A DNA stretch of 64,000 nt from WJJR01 sp964440935. Lineage in GTDB: Bacteria; Zixibacteria; MSB-5A5; WJJR01. The stretch lies in NCBI GenBank assembly GCA_964440935.1, contig CAYTTY010000009.1:40675-104674 (forward strand). The letters run 5' to 3'. The notes below the pieces were generated by a model. The model was not told the origin of the DNA. It saw nothing but the letters and a program-made list of their open reading frames with translations, and did no database searches. The position numbers and the translations under genes are program-made. How positions within the stretch are numbered: the first letter of the stretch is position 1; each line of letters begins with the position of its first letter. Positions 1-9,073 of this stretch are shown piece by piece.

Positions 1-1236
1 TACATCGGACATGATGCCCAATATGTCGAGGGTGCCGATGTCGTCGTAATTTCCTCGGCCGTGACCGGAGAGAACCCGGAGGTTGCCGCCGCGCATGGAA
101 TGGGTATTCCGGTGATCCGACGTGCGGAGATGCTCGGTGAGTTAATGCGTTTGAAATCGTCAATCGGCATCGCCGGCACGCACGGGAAGACGACGACGAC
201 GTCGATGGTCGGCCACCTCATCATGCAGGCGGGATTGGATCCGACAGTGATCGTGGGTGGGCGTTTGATCAGCCAGGATGCCAACGCACAGTTCGGGCAG
301 AGTGAATATCTTGTGGCCGAGGCCGACGAGTACGACCGCTCGTTCTTGTGTCTGCATCCAACCGTCGCATTAGCCACGAACCTCGAAGAGGACCATCTCG
401 ATTGTTACAAAGACTTGGCCGACCTGCAGGACAATTTCGTCGAATTCTTTGCGCGCGTTCCGTTTTACGGCGCTGTGCTGACCAACGTCGATTCACCCGC
501 GTTGAATGAGATCACGCACCGCATACGCCGTCGTCACCGCACGTTTGGTTTTGGGGCAACTGCGGATACCCGTGCAGACGCGTTGACGCTGGAACCTCGT
601 CGCTCGTCATTCGATCTGTTTCACGACGGCAACAAATTGGGACACATCGACGTCAATCTGCCCGGCCGGCACAACGCAGAAAATGCGTTGGCCGCCGCCG
701 CCGTGGCACTGGAAATCGACATTCCATTTGACGCCATCCATGACGGACTGAAATCGTTTTGTGGTGTCGGGCGACGGTTTGAAGTGATTGGTGAAGAGCG
801 CGGCATCACTGTTGTTGACGATTATGCACATCATCCGACGGAAGTGGCGGCGGTTTTGCGGGCTGCACGCTTATGGCTCAATCGACAGGGCCGTTTGATT
901 GTGGCATTTCAACCACATCTCTATTCGCGTACGCGGGACTTTTATAGGGCATTCGCAGAATCATTGTCTGAACCAGATGGGCTGATTCTGGCGCCGATTT
1001 ACCCGGCGCGCGAAACGCCGATCCCGGGTGTCACGTCACATGTGATCGCCGAGCAGGTTCCGCAGGGCATCTGTCCGGTGGGATGTGTGGTTGCCTCGGA
1101 TCTCGATGATGTTGTCGAGCGTGCCGTCGCGTGGGCCCGTCCGGGTGATCTGGTCATGACAATTGGCGCGGGAACGATCTATCGGTGTGCGCCGGCGATT
1201 GTGAAACGTCTGAGCGAAGTGGAGGTCGAGTCATGA
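1..1236 (+). CDS. murC: UDP-N-acetylmuramate--L-alanine ligase, 5' end cut by window
   Basis: Adds L-alanine to UDP-MurNAc in the cytoplasm, the first step of the peptidoglycan stem peptide, using ATP. The frame is open from base 1 and reads YIGHDAQYVEGADVVV before the GTG at 61, which matches the N-terminal Rossmann part of MurC, so the true start lies upstream of the window. Visible motifs are the ATP P-loop GTHGKTTTT (bases 175-201), the Mur-family EADEYDRSF segment, and a central DDYAHHPTEV stretch typical of MurC. It overlaps ftsQ by four bases (ATGA), which points to translational coupling. No murB or ddl lies between murC and ftsQ, unlike many dcw clusters. Identification is secure. 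Confidence 0.96.
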   Translation, partial: YIGHDAQYVEGADVVVISSAVTGENPEVAAAHGMGIPVIRRAEMLGELMRLKSSIGIAGTHGKTTTTSMVGHLIMQAGLDPTVIVGGRLISQDANAQFGQSEYLVAEADEYDRSFLCLHPTVALATNLEEDHLDCYKDLADLQDNFVEFFARVPFYGAVLTNVDSPALNEITHRIRRRHRTFGFGATADTRADALTLEPRRSSFDLFHDGNKLGHIDVNLPGRHNAENALAAAAVALEIDIPFDAIHDGLKSFCGVGRRFEVIGEERGITVVDDYAHHPTEVAAVLRAARLWLNRQGRLIVAFQPHLYSRTRDFYRAFAESLSEPDGLILAPIYPARETPIPGVTSHVIAEQVPQGICPVGCVVASDLDDVVERAVAWARPGDLVMTIGAGTIYRCAPAIVKRLSEVEVES

Positions 1237-2072
1237 ACCAGCTCGGTCGCCGCACGCATATCGTGCTTGACACGATAGAACATTGGATGAACGGCAAACG
1301 AATGTGGCTGATGTCCGGGAATGTTCTTGTCATCGGCTTTTTAGCGTTTATATTGAGCTATCCGCTTATGAAGGTGAGTAATATTACTATAGAAGGACCG
1401 GATATCTGGCGTGATCGCGCGATGGGAATCGCGGCTCCGGTGGGAGACTCGAACCTGTTTCATTACGATTTCAAGCAGGTGGGACGGCGGTTGGAGGCGA
1501 CGTTTGGGGCGCGCGCCCATTGTGACGTGCACTATGTCGTGCCGCGCGGCATCACCGTGATTCTGACACCGACCGATCCGGCGTTGTGGACGACGGCGGG
1601 ACACGGCGTACGTGCCGATGGGACGCTCTTTGCGACCGAAGCCGACATGGCGCCCTCGCCGATTTGGCGCCAATCGGCCCTCCGCGATCAGCACGTGCAG
1701 ACGGAGGCCCATTTGGCCGCGGGTGTCTGGTCCGAGGTGATCGACGGCGATGCGCGATTCGAACACGGCGCATCGGAATGGACGCGCGACGCCGGGCGCG
1801 GGTGGACGATGATCGCCGGTGACGGACAGACGCGAATCATTCTGGGATGGAATAACATCGAGACACGCGCGGCGGCCGTGGCGCGTCTGCTCGAGCAACG
1901 TGATTCAACGCTACTGAGTGGGTGCACGATCGATGCACGATTCGACGGACGCCTGATCGTGCGTCCCGACCGGCAGACCGCAACGGTACAACCGGCCGCG
2001 CGGGTCCGTCATCGGGATGCTGCGACGCTGGCGTTGCGTCGGCCGGCGTCAACCGACCGGCAGGGGGGGTGA
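1233..2072 (+). CDS. ftsQ: Cell division protein FtsQ (divergent)
   Basis: Bitopic inner-membrane protein of the divisome linking early and late division proteins. The 279-residue product has a short cytoplasmic head, one membrane helix near residues 28-48 (VLVIGFLAFILSYPL), then a periplasmic POTRA-like segment beginning VSNITIEG. The end, near IDARFDGRLIVRP, resembles the last strand of FtsQ proteins. I chose the ATG overlapping the murC stop; a start at 1185 would only add residues inside murC. Sequence conservation is weak, so the call leans on membrane topology and on position between murC and ftsA. A run of seven G (2063-2069) near its stop also serves as the ribosome-binding region of ftsA. 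Confidence 0.82.
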   Translation: MNQLGRRTHIVLDTIEHWMNGKRMWLMSGNVLVIGFLAFILSYPLMKVSNITIEGPDIWRDRAMGIAAPVGDSNLFHYDFKQVGRRLEATFGARAHCDVHYVVPRGITVILTPTDPALWTTAGHGVRADGTLFATEADMAPSPIWRQSALRDQHVQTEAHLAAGVWSEVIDGDARFEHGASEWTRDAGRGWTMIAGDGQTRIILGWNNIETRAAAVARLLEQRDSTLLSGCTIDARFDGRLIVRPDRQTATVQPAARVRHRDAATLALRRPASTDRQGG

Positions 2073-2074
2073 GT

Positions 2075-3304
2075 ATGAGCGCGACAGCCGCGACTGTAAC
2101 AGGATTGGACATCGGATCGTCGCAGGTCACCGCGGTCATTGCCGAGTGGGACGACGACGCATTCAAGATTGTCGGCGTGGGACGTACGCCGTCGACGGGT
2201 TTGCGTCGTGGTGTGATTGTCCATTTGGACCGCACCGTCAACGCCGTCCGCAAAGCACTCGATGAAGCCGAACTGATGGCGGGTGTGCCGCACGATGCCA
2301 TCCACGTAAACATCTCCGGCGATCATATCCGCAGCCTCAATTCGCGCGGCGTGGTGGCGGTGTCGCGCGGGGGCGGGCCGATTTCCGATACCGACGTGGA
2401 CCGTGTCTTGCGCGCGGCGCGTGCCGTATCGGTGCCGCCCGATCGTGACATCATCCATGTGCTGCCGAGTGAGTTTGTCGTCGATGAGCAGGGGGGGATC
2501 CGCGATCCAATCGGAATGATCGGGTCACGACTCGAAGTCGAGGTGCATATCGTGACCGCCGCCACGCTGGCGGTGAGTAACATTCATCACTGTATCGAAG
2601 AAATCGGCTACCGTCCGGCATCGATAACACTGTCGACTCTGGCGGCGTCCGAGTCGGTGCTCAACGACCGGGATCGTGAAATGGGTGTGGCGGTGATTGA
2701 CGTTGGTTCCGGTTTGACCGATGTCGCGGTATATCTCGATGATGCGCTTCGTCACACGGCTACAATTGCTGTTGGTGGACGGAACATCACGAATGATCTG
2801 GCGATCGGTTTGCGCACACCGATTGAAGCAGCAGAAGACATCAAGCTGACCGCCGGTGCTGCCCGCAGTGAAATGGTGGCCGACCAGGGGCCGGTGGAAG
2901 TGCCGGGAGTTGGGGATCAAGATGCGCGTTTGGTCTCGCCGCGCGTCGTGGCCTCGATTATCGAACCGCGTCTTGAAGAAATCTTCATGATGGCCAAACG
3001 CGAAATCGACAAAGCGCCGATTGCCGACATGCTGGCGGCAGGCGCGGTGTTGACCGGCGGCGGTGCGGCGATCCCGGGCGCCACTGATTTGGCCGAACGC
3101 ATTTTGGATTTACCCGTGCGCACCGGACGGCCGTTGAATGTCGTCGGTATGATGGATCGCGTCACGGGTCCCGCCGATGCCGTCGCACTGGGATTGATTG
3201 CACGGGCCGACGATGTTGTGCCAACATCGCGACGCCGTGACAGCGCAGGTTTCTTCCATCGCCTGTCATCACGCATTGGGGAGGTTCTCTCGGAATTTTT
3301 GTAG
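2075..3304 (+). CDS. ftsA: Cell division protein FtsA
   Basis: Actin-like ATPase that tethers FtsZ filaments to the inner membrane. The 409-residue product has the normal length. It starts with the phosphate-1 loop GLDIGSSQVTAV, continues with the SHS2 region specific to FtsA (GVPHDAIHVNISGDH onward), the phosphate-2 loop VIDVGSGLTDVAVY, and an adenosine motif LTGGGAAIPG. It ends in an amphipathic helix (RLSSRIGEVLSEFL) that serves as the membrane-targeting sequence. The ATG at 2075 lies two bases after the ftsQ stop behind a G-rich ribosome-binding site. An upstream in-frame start at 1922 would lie deep in ftsQ and is not used. Confidence 0.95.
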   Translation: MSATAATVTGLDIGSSQVTAVIAEWDDDAFKIVGVGRTPSTGLRRGVIVHLDRTVNAVRKALDEAELMAGVPHDAIHVNISGDHIRSLNSRGVVAVSRGGGPISDTDVDRVLRAARAVSVPPDRDIIHVLPSEFVVDEQGGIRDPIGMIGSRLEVEVHIVTAATLAVSNIHHCIEEIGYRPASITLSTLAASESVLNDRDREMGVAVIDVGSGLTDVAVYLDDALRHTATIAVGGRNITNDLAIGLRTPIEAAEDIKLTAGAARSEMVADQGPVEVPGVGDQDARLVSPRVVASIIEPRLEEIFMMAKREIDKAPIADMLAAGAVLTGGGAAIPGATDLAERILDLPVRTGRPLNVVGMMDRVTGPADAVALGLIARADDVVPTSRRRDSAGFFHRLSSRIGEVLSEFL

Positions 3305-3358
3305 GCGTTTGTCAGATACAGAATCTTGGTACTTCGGAATTGATAAAGGGGAGGGCAG

Positions 3359-4594
3359 ATGACATTTGAATTCGCCATGGATGAGGAACTGGCGGCCAAG
3401 CTGAAGGTCGTCGGCATCGGCGGCGCCGGAGGCAACGCCGTCAACCGGATGATCGAAGCCGATCTGACCGGTGTGGAATTTCTTGTGGTCAACACCGATT
3501 CGCAGGTGTTGGATCAATCGAAAGCCAATTGCCGCATTCAAATCGGTGCGCAGGTGACACGCGGTCTCGGGGCAGGGGCCGATCCCAACGTGGGGCGTCA
3601 CGCGATCGAAGAAGATCGCGATGTCGTGGGGGCTGCGCTCGCTGGTGCGGATATGGTGTTTGTGACAGCCGGACTCGGCGGCGGAACCGGGACCGGTGCG
3701 GCACCGGTGGTAGCCGAACTTGCAAAACAACAGGGAGCATTAACCGTCGCGATTGTGACATTGCCATTCGAATTCGAAGGCAAGCATCGTCACACACGCG
3801 CGATGCAGGGACTCGCCGAATTGCGTACGAAAGTCGACACGTTGATCTGCATTCGCAATCAGCGTCTGCTGTCGATCGTCGATAAGACGACACGGTTGAC
3901 CGACGCGTTTAACGTGTGCGATGAGATTCTGCATCAGGCGACCAAAGGAATCGCTGATTTGATCACGGTACCGGGTCTGATTAATTGTGACTTCGCCGAT
4001 GTGCGCACGGTCATGCGCGAAATGGGCGATGCGATCATGGGCACCGGACGCGCCGATGGCGACGGCAAAGCCAAAGAGGCGGCGCGCGCAGCGATACATT
4101 CGCCGCTGCTCGAGGATGTGTCAATCGTCGGTGCGCGCGGTGTGCTGGTGAACATCACCGGTGGCATGGACCTGGCGCTGCACGACGTACACGAGGCGAC
4201 GACCATTATCAGTGAGGCCGCCGGTGACGACGCCAATGTGATCTTTGGCGCGGTGATTGACCCTCGCCTCGACGACGAAATCCGGGTGACGGTCATTGCC
4301 ACCGGATTCGGCACACATCAGGACATGCCGCAGGAACCGGAGGTCGAAGAGACGTTGCCGCTGCCGAAGTCATCGCGCTCGCGTGTGCCGGGCGCAGCGA
4401 TTGACATGTTCAATTCCGAACGAATGAACGTTGGCACCAATCGTATTCGCGGCTTGGCCATGGGCGAGACCGATGCGCTCCGTCAGCCACAGCTCGCCGA
4501 TGATGATCCGGAGAATCTCGAAGTTCCCGCATTTGTACGTAAGCACATGGTTCGTTCCGCCGCCGAAACGGATAACGGTGACGCGGACGACTAG
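3359..4594 (+). CDS. ftsZ: Cell division GTPase FtsZ
   Basis: Tubulin-like GTPase forming the cytokinetic Z-ring. The 411-residue protein has the G-box [11 protein letters not shown] at 21-31, the tubulin signature GGGTGTG at 107-113, and the T7 synergy loop with NCDFAD. The C-terminal tail has a variable linker followed by [15 protein letters not shown], the conserved peptide that binds FtsA. The usual IPNDRLL segment reads IRNQRLLSI here, a mild deviation. The start is fixed by a GGGGAGGG ribosome-binding site just upstream. It is the last gene of the murC-ftsQ-ftsA-ftsZ run, with an intrinsic terminator 28 bases downstream. Confidence 0.97.
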   Translation: MTFEFAMDEELAAKLKVVGIGGAGGNAVNRMIEADLTGVEFLVVNTDSQVLDQSKANCRIQIGAQVTRGLGAGADPNVGRHAIEEDRDVVGAALAGADMVFVTAGLGGGTGTGAAPVVAELAKQQGALTVAIVTLPFEFEGKHRHTRAMQGLAELRTKVDTLICIRNQRLLSIVDKTTRLTDAFNVCDEILHQATKGIADLITVPGLINCDFADVRTVMREMGDAIMGTGRADGDGKAKEAARAAIHSPLLEDVSIVGARGVLVNITGGMDLALHDVHEATTIISEAAGDDANVIFGAVIDPRLDDEIRVTVIATGFGTHQDMPQEPEVEETLPLPKSSRSRVPGAAIDMFNSERMNVGTNRIRGLAMGETDALRQPQLADDDPENLEVPAFVRKHMVRSAAETDNGDADD

Positions 4595-4621
4595 ACCGAC
4601 AGCATTGGTACGACAGCACGG

Positions 4622-4655
4622 CGGGCGGGATTGCAGTGACAGTCCCGCCCGTTTT
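4622..4655 (+). terminator. Intrinsic terminator after ftsZ
   Basis: A nine-base GC-rich stem (arms 4622-4630 and 4643-4651) with a 12-base loop, followed by TTTT. It closes the division operon. Confidence 0.85.
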
Positions 4656-4660
4656 GGTAT

Positions 4661-4963
4661 TTAGAGCGATTGTCAGAAGTCTTTTCCGTTTGGATCAGGG
4701 TGCCACGGGCCTTTAGGCCCGTGAACCGGGCGCGTGTGAACGTCGAACCACGGGCCTTGAGGGACGTGTTGAAAAACCCATATTCACCTCGCGTAGGTGC
4801 GGCTCTTAGCCGCACTGGTCCGGCTAAGAGCCGCACCTACGCGAAGTTACAATTCGCTCGTTCGGTTACAGTATCGGTTCGGCAATAAACACACCACTTC
4901 TTCCGCACGCCCCTGAAGGCCCGTGGCACCCTGATCCAAACGGAAAGGATTTATGACAACCGC
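4661..4963. repeat. Composite inverted-repeat element A
   Basis: About 300 bases bounded by long imperfect terminal inverted repeats: the left arm 4668-4718 matches the reverse complement of 4912-4960 over about 45 positions, with core TTTCCGTTTGGATCAGGGTG. The left end carries the dispersed motif AGAGCGATTGTCAGAA. The interior holds a second short arm GGGCCTTGAGG and a perfect 24-base hairpin. No gene is visible inside. Element C (15242-15531) has the same arms with a different interior, and element B (10605-11159) is related. It looks like a non-autonomous mobile element, though I see no clear target-site duplication. Confidence 0.8.
4789..4844. repeat. Perfect 24-bp inverted repeat
   Basis: Arms 4789-4812 and 4821-4844 are exact reverse complements with the eight-base loop CACTGGTC. 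It lies in the middle of element A and has no T-run, so it is not a standard terminator. Confidence 0.9.
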
Positions 4964-5111
4964 CCACGAATTTTTGCTTTGCCTCAGAGCGAAGCGCGAG
5001 AGTGAGCAAAGAATCAGCCACCCCGACTTGCCCCTTGCCGTACGGCCTCCAAGGATGTACTCTTGGGAGAGCAAATTGAAGCTGACAGAATCACAATCAA
5101 CAGGACCCAAT

Positions 5112-5603
5112 ATGACATTGCGCAACCATCAATTCCTCATGACAAGCTTGCTCCTCCTCTTCGGGGCCGTTCTGTTCTCGGGCTGTGGCGAAGAGAAGGA
5201 GGACGTCGATCCGGTCGTTGAAATCAAAGCCAAGATTCCGGCGATCGAACGCTCGCTGAATCGGAGCGATCTGGAAACGCTCGACGAGATGGCAACGGAC
5301 CGGTTTGATTCGAGGAAGTTCGTCGATGATGTCTTCTCCCGTGGGGTGTATGGGGATGTGCAGTTAAAATTCCAGCGGGTTCGTGTCTTTCCCGGTGAGT
5401 CTGAGATGATCCTGATCGCACACTTTGGCAATCGTAGCCAGGGCGGGATCAAGGAATTGACGATCGGACTGGCGGGGGAGGACTACAAGCTGGACACCTA
5501 TTCGCTTCGGGACAGATCCATCCCGCCGGCACAAGAGAAAGACGATATCCTGGAGGAGCCGCGCCGGCTTGATGACACAGCCACGGCGGCAGATCCGTCT
5601 TGA
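5112..5603 (+). CDS. Hypothetical lipoprotein
   Basis: I do not recognise a family. The 163-residue product begins with a short basic segment, a hydrophobic stretch (LMTSLLLLFGAVLF) and the lipobox LFSGC, so it is predicted to be lipidated on Cys-28 and anchored to a membrane. The rest is charged and mixed alpha/beta (PAIERSLNRSDLETLDEMATDRF ... LTIGLAGEDYKLDTYSL), reminiscent of small SnoaL/NTF2-like domains, but this is a guess. I preferred the ATG at 5112 because it places the signal sequence at the N-terminus; an in-frame ATG at 4953 starts inside repeat element A. The stop overlaps the start of the following methyltransferase. Confidence 0.72.
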   Translation: MTLRNHQFLMTSLLLLFGAVLFSGCGEEKEDVDPVVEIKAKIPAIERSLNRSDLETLDEMATDRFDSRKFVDDVFSRGVYGDVQLKFQRVRVFPGESEMILIAHFGNRSQGGIKELTIGLAGEDYKLDTYSLRDRSIPPAQEKDDILEEPRRLDDTATAADPS

Positions 5604-6388
5604 CCCCTCCACCGCGCCCCCAATCCTCCAAGGCCGCATCCTCCGGTTCACCCGCCAATCGTGCGAAGAGCCGGTTCATCCGGCGGATGTTCGACACCAT
5701 TGCGCCGGATTACGACCGGCTGAATGCGTGGGTATCATTCCGCATGGACCGCCTCTGGAGGCGTAAAGCCGTCCGCCAAATGCCACAGGAGGGCTGGATC
5801 GCCGATTGGTGCGCCGGCACCGGCGACATGGCTCGCGAGTATCTCAAACGGCGAGACAACCGGGGCCGGGTGGTCATGTGTGATTTTTCCACCGAAATGA
5901 AGCGTCTGAGCGGTGAGCGTCTGGGCAATGTGGATCGTGCCCGGTGCTACTATGTGTGCTGCGATGTGACCCAGGCGCCGTTCAAAGATGGGGTCTTCAG
6001 TGGGCAAATGCAGGGCTATGCCGTCCGGAATCTCGAAGACCGCCCGGCGTTTTTCCGGGAGTTGAAGCGCTGTGGAGAGGCTGATGGACGCGGCGCGCTG
6101 GTAGATTTGTCGGTGCCATCAAACCGCCTGTGGCGGTGGATGTGCAATTTCTATTTCGGTAAGATTGCCCCCAAAATCGTGGCGATTGTGGCCCGTCGCG
6201 GTGTCTTCGCCTACCGCTATCTGTCCGAGTCGGTTGCGCATCACGCATCCCCGGTCAGTATCGTTAAGGAAATGACAGACAATGGCTTAAGAGGTGCGAA
6301 ATACACCCCGCTGGCCGGTGGGATCGGTGTTATATTTTCTTGGTCTGAGCACCGCTCATTGGAAACCAAAGCGGCAGATCGTGGTTAA
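5600..6388 (+). CDS. MenG/UbiE-type quinone methyltransferase
   Basis: SAM-dependent C-methyltransferase, probably acting on demethylmenaquinone. The 262-residue product carries the UbiE/MenG opening FDTIAPDYDRLNAWVS, then motif I as DWCAGTGDMA and later YAVRNLEDRPAFFRELKR, which matches the family's GLRN segment; the family segment before the end (YRYLSESVAHH) is also visible. The probable start is TTG at 5600, overlapping the lipoprotein stop by four bases (TTGA); family similarity begins only near residue 25, so a later start is possible. No other menaquinone gene is nearby, so the exact substrate is inferred from the family. Confidence 0.8.
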   Translation: MTPPPRPQSSKAASSGSPANRAKSRFIRRMFDTIAPDYDRLNAWVSFRMDRLWRRKAVRQMPQEGWIADWCAGTGDMAREYLKRRDNRGRVVMCDFSTEMKRLSGERLGNVDRARCYYVCCDVTQAPFKDGVFSGQMQGYAVRNLEDRPAFFRELKRCGEADGRGALVDLSVPSNRLWRWMCNFYFGKIAPKIVAIVARRGVFAYRYLSESVAHHASPVSIVKEMTDNGLRGAKYTPLAGGIGVIFSWSEHRSLETKAADRG

Positions 6389-6466
6389 CACCAACAAGAG
6401 CTTGGCGTCCTGATCAGAAATCCCGGCGTAGGCAGCAGTACTCGGCCCGGAATCGACGAGGAACGG

Positions 6467-7006
6467 ATGAAGCGACTGATCTCACAAGTGGTTTTTCTGG
6501 TAATCGCAGCAGCGGTGTTCGGTGTGGCCCGCAATGAGGTCGCTCCGGGCGGTATTGACTGGATCGGCGATTGGGAACAGCGCGACTCGGTGATTGCCGA
6601 AGTTCGGGAGAATCCGGAGGCCTTACCGCCATCGGCGCAGCCTGATGATCCGCCTTTTATCAATCTTCCGCAAGCCTTGGAGAAGTTCGAGTCGGGCGCC
6701 GTTTTTATCGATTCGCGCGAGCCCGAAGAGTATGCCGCCGGGCATATCGAAGGGGCTTACCGTCTGCCCTTCGAGCGATTTGACGAGTTCTGGCCATTTG
6801 TCGAGCCGGAAATCTATGACGATAAAGACAAGGACATTGTGACCTATTGTTCCGGCGCCGAATGCGAGTTGTCGCTGTTTCTGGCCCGGCATCTGCGGTC
6901 GCTGGGATATGAAAATGTGTACATTTTCTTCGGCGGTTGGACACAGTGGCAGGAGCACGGCGGACCGATCACCAGCGAAGAACCTGACAGTCAGCAGCAA
7001 TCGTGA
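6467..7006 (+). CDS. Membrane-anchored rhodanese-domain protein
   Basis: A 179-residue protein with an uncleaved signal or membrane anchor (residues 4-20) and one rhodanese domain at about 65-170. Visible family landmarks are FIDSREPEEYAAGHIEGA and the active loop around Cys-128 (TYCSGAEC), where a persulfide would form; a second Cys at 133 in the loop is unusual. The end GGWTQWQEHGGPI is typical of single-domain rhodaneses. It sits 13 bases before a MauE/DoxX gene, a common pairing in which the membrane protein may help redox or sulfur transfer outside the cytoplasm. The sulfur acceptor is unknown. Confidence 0.88.
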   Translation: MKRLISQVVFLVIAAAVFGVARNEVAPGGIDWIGDWEQRDSVIAEVRENPEALPPSAQPDDPPFINLPQALEKFESGAVFIDSREPEEYAAGHIEGAYRLPFERFDEFWPFVEPEIYDDKDKDIVTYCSGAECELSLFLARHLRSLGYENVYIFFGGWTQWQEHGGPITSEEPDSQQQS

Positions 7007-7019
7007 GAGGTAGACATCA

Positions 7020-7520
7020 ATGGCGTTTATGAAGAATGATTGGGTGTTGCTTGGGATTCGATTGATCGTCGGTGGGTTCTTCGTTTATGCGGCGCTCGAT
7101 AAAATCGCGCATCCTGATGCATTCGCACAAATTGTATACAACTACCGAATTCTGCCTGGCTCGCTGGTCAATGTCCTGGCCATTTTCCTCCCGTGGCTGG
7201 AACTGCTCGCGGGTATGGCTCTGATTATCGGCACACGCACTGTTGGCGCCGCGGCCATCATCAGCGGAATGATGGTTGTGTTTATTATTGCAGTTTCCGC
7301 GGCGATCGCGCGAGGCATCAAGATTGACTGCGGATGCTTTTCGACCGGCGGCAACGGCGCACGCTCGGTTGGGATTCCCTTGCTGATCGAGGATGCGGTG
7401 CTGCTTCTCCTGTCACTGTGGGTGTGGATTTGCGGTGCCGGTCGATGGGCGCTCGATGCTGCATCGCGTACGCGTAACGTCGAATCACGTGAAGAGATTC
7501 TCTCGGCGTCAGAAGCCTGA
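7020..7520 (+). CDS. MauE/DoxX-family membrane protein
   Basis: A 166-residue protein with four hydrophobic segments (about 10-27, 50-70, 75-97 and 120-140). The RLIVGGFFVYAALDKIAHPDAFA opening and the DCGCF motif between helices three and four are characteristic of the MauE/DoxX group, some of which help deliver reducing power for disulfide or thiol chemistry in the envelope. It follows the rhodanese gene with a clear ribosome-binding site (GAGAGG), so the two are probably co-expressed. The precise role is not established for this pairing. Confidence 0.85.
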   Translation: MAFMKNDWVLLGIRLIVGGFFVYAALDKIAHPDAFAQIVYNYRILPGSLVNVLAIFLPWLELLAGMALIIGTRTVGAAAIISGMMVVFIIAVSAAIARGIKIDCGCFSTGGNGARSVGIPLLIEDAVLLLLSLWVWICGAGRWALDAASRTRNVESREEILSASEA

Positions 7521-7530
7521 TGGCGGCCTC

Positions 7531-8271
7531 GTGTCTTCCTTTAACAACATTGCCAAATATTACAATGTGATGACCGGCTATCCCGGACGGATTGACCGTC
7601 TGGGTGAGGCCATTACTCCGTGGGTTGATAAATGGGACGTTGGTGAGGCGTTGGATGCCGGCTGCGGGAACGGCGTGCTGATGTTTGCCCTGCAGAAACG
7701 GAATATCAACGTTGTCGGAGTTGACGTGGCCGAACCGATGCTGCGATTGGCACTCGACAATGCGCGTGCGCTCGGCACCACGGTCGATGTTCGCAGCGCC
7801 ACCTATGCCTCTGTGGGACAACTGTTCCCGTCGCGGCTTGATGCTGTCTTTGCGTTGGGGAACGCCCTTGTCGGCGCGGCCAATGACCGGGAGATGGTCT
7901 CGTGGCTGACTGGTCTGCGGGATTCACTGCGGACGGGAGGGCACGCCCTGATTCAGATGCTCAATCCCACGCCGTTTCTCAAGGGCAACAAGACCCTGAT
8001 TGCACGGCGGCAGACCGATGGTTATGAGTTTGTCCGGTTTGCCCATCCCCATCCAGACAAAAGGGGACTGACGTTTTGCCTGACGATGACTGGTCCGGAT
8101 GACTCATTTGAGTCGACCGTCCAGCAGTGGCCGGCCTGGGATCACCGGCGGCTGCTCGGCTGCTTTGCCGAGGCCGGATTCACCGGGCTGGCGTTGTACG
8201 GGTCATTGCAGCGCGATGAATTTGCGGAGCGCTCGTCGACGGATATCGTGATTGCGGCTGAGCGGGGGTAG
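7531..8271 (+). CDS. Class I SAM-dependent methyltransferase
   Basis: A 246-residue Rossmann-type methyltransferase. Motif I reads ALDAGCGNGVLMFAL near residue 40, followed by the acidic strand end VVGVDVAEPML that binds the SAM ribose. Later segments such as LDAVFALGNAL and LRDSLRTGGHALIQMLNP match small-molecule methyltransferases. The GTG at 7531 is the most likely start because similarity begins soon after it (SSFNNIAKYYNVMTGYPGRID); the frame stays open upstream to 7393, but that part overlaps the MauE/DoxX gene. Substrate unknown. It closes a tightly packed run starting at the lipoprotein gene. Confidence 0.82.
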   Translation: MSSFNNIAKYYNVMTGYPGRIDRLGEAITPWVDKWDVGEALDAGCGNGVLMFALQKRNINVVGVDVAEPMLRLALDNARALGTTVDVRSATYASVGQLFPSRLDAVFALGNALVGAANDREMVSWLTGLRDSLRTGGHALIQMLNPTPFLKGNKTLIARRQTDGYEFVRFAHPHPDKRGLTFCLTMTGPDDSFESTVQQWPAWDHRRLLGCFAEAGFTGLALYGSLQRDEFAERSSTDIVIAAERG

Positions 8272-8867
8272 CGGATTGCTTATAAAAGGGTGAGGGAGAC
8301 CTCATCCCCGCATGAGGTCCCCCTCGTACTGACTTCCCCTTCCACCGTATCGTCAGTACTGCTTTGTCGTCGTCAGGTTGGGCCGAGCAAGCGGCAATCC
8401 CGTCCTTTGGTCTTTGCTCATCTCCCCGGAATTACGCACATCCTCCTTGTTCAATCTTGCGATCAACCCAACCCACGTAAGAGGAGTACAGGTCTGCCAT
8501 CTTAAGTAAACAATCCTCATGCCAATCGACGCGCCTCGACCGGATTGATTGTAATTTACTGAATATCAACATGTTACTGGGCCAGTTCGGATTCTGTCAT
8601 GGGGAGCACAATCGCACGGAACGCAGAGTTTGCGGCGAGCCGGGGTGATTTTTCGTCGCTGAGATGTAAGTCATTGTGTATCCTCATGTTGCATGCGCAG
8701 AGCGTGCGACGCAACAGGCGTATGTGGCGGCGATGATGTTATGTTGCTGCGAGGCAGGCTGGCGGGAGCCAACCGTCCACGGATGCCATTGACCAAGCTA
8801 CAGTGGCAAATTGAACAAGTGTAACGGGGAATACGATTGCCAATTCAGATGGCTCTGAGTAGGCTGA
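8272..8867. other. Non-coding stretch with a hairpin
   Basis: No convincing gene. A 13-base near-perfect hairpin (arms 8293-8305 and 8312-8324, one mismatch) lies just after the methyltransferase and could end its transcript, although there is no T-run. The rest shows nothing I can name. Confidence 0.6.
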
Positions 8868-9041
8868 TTGGGGTTCCCTGCGCTGGTGCTGGAGGAGGGC
8901 CGCGATATGATTCAACCCGTGGTGGCCGGAGCGGTCGGCGGGCTACTGATGGAGAATCTGGCTGCCTTGTTCCCCCTGCCGAGTCTGTATGTGCTTTTCA
9001 ACCGAACTCGGACCGGCAAGAGTGCGAAAGATGAAGTCTGA
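8868..9041 (+). pseudogene. Remnant of an RND efflux permease C-terminus
   Basis: An open stretch of 57 codons reading EEGRDMIQPVVAGAVGGLL and then LFPLPSLYVLFNR. This matches the last transmembrane helix of RND-type permeases, whose usual form is a proline near ...QPMA, then VVxGGL, then LFVLPALYLxF. Nothing upstream encodes the remaining thousand residues, and a stop precedes it at 8865, so it is a fossil or a fragment carried in by recombination. It ends about 30 bases before the YeeE start. An independent small membrane protein starting at the ATG at 8907 is a less likely alternative. Confidence 0.45.
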
Positions 9042-9073
9042 TTTCGATGGATACACAAGGAGGACATCAAGCA

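Noticed and set aside
8290..8505. Plus-strand frame of 71 codons after the methyltransferase
   Set aside because: It starts within a hairpin, has no ribosome-binding site and no recognisable features.
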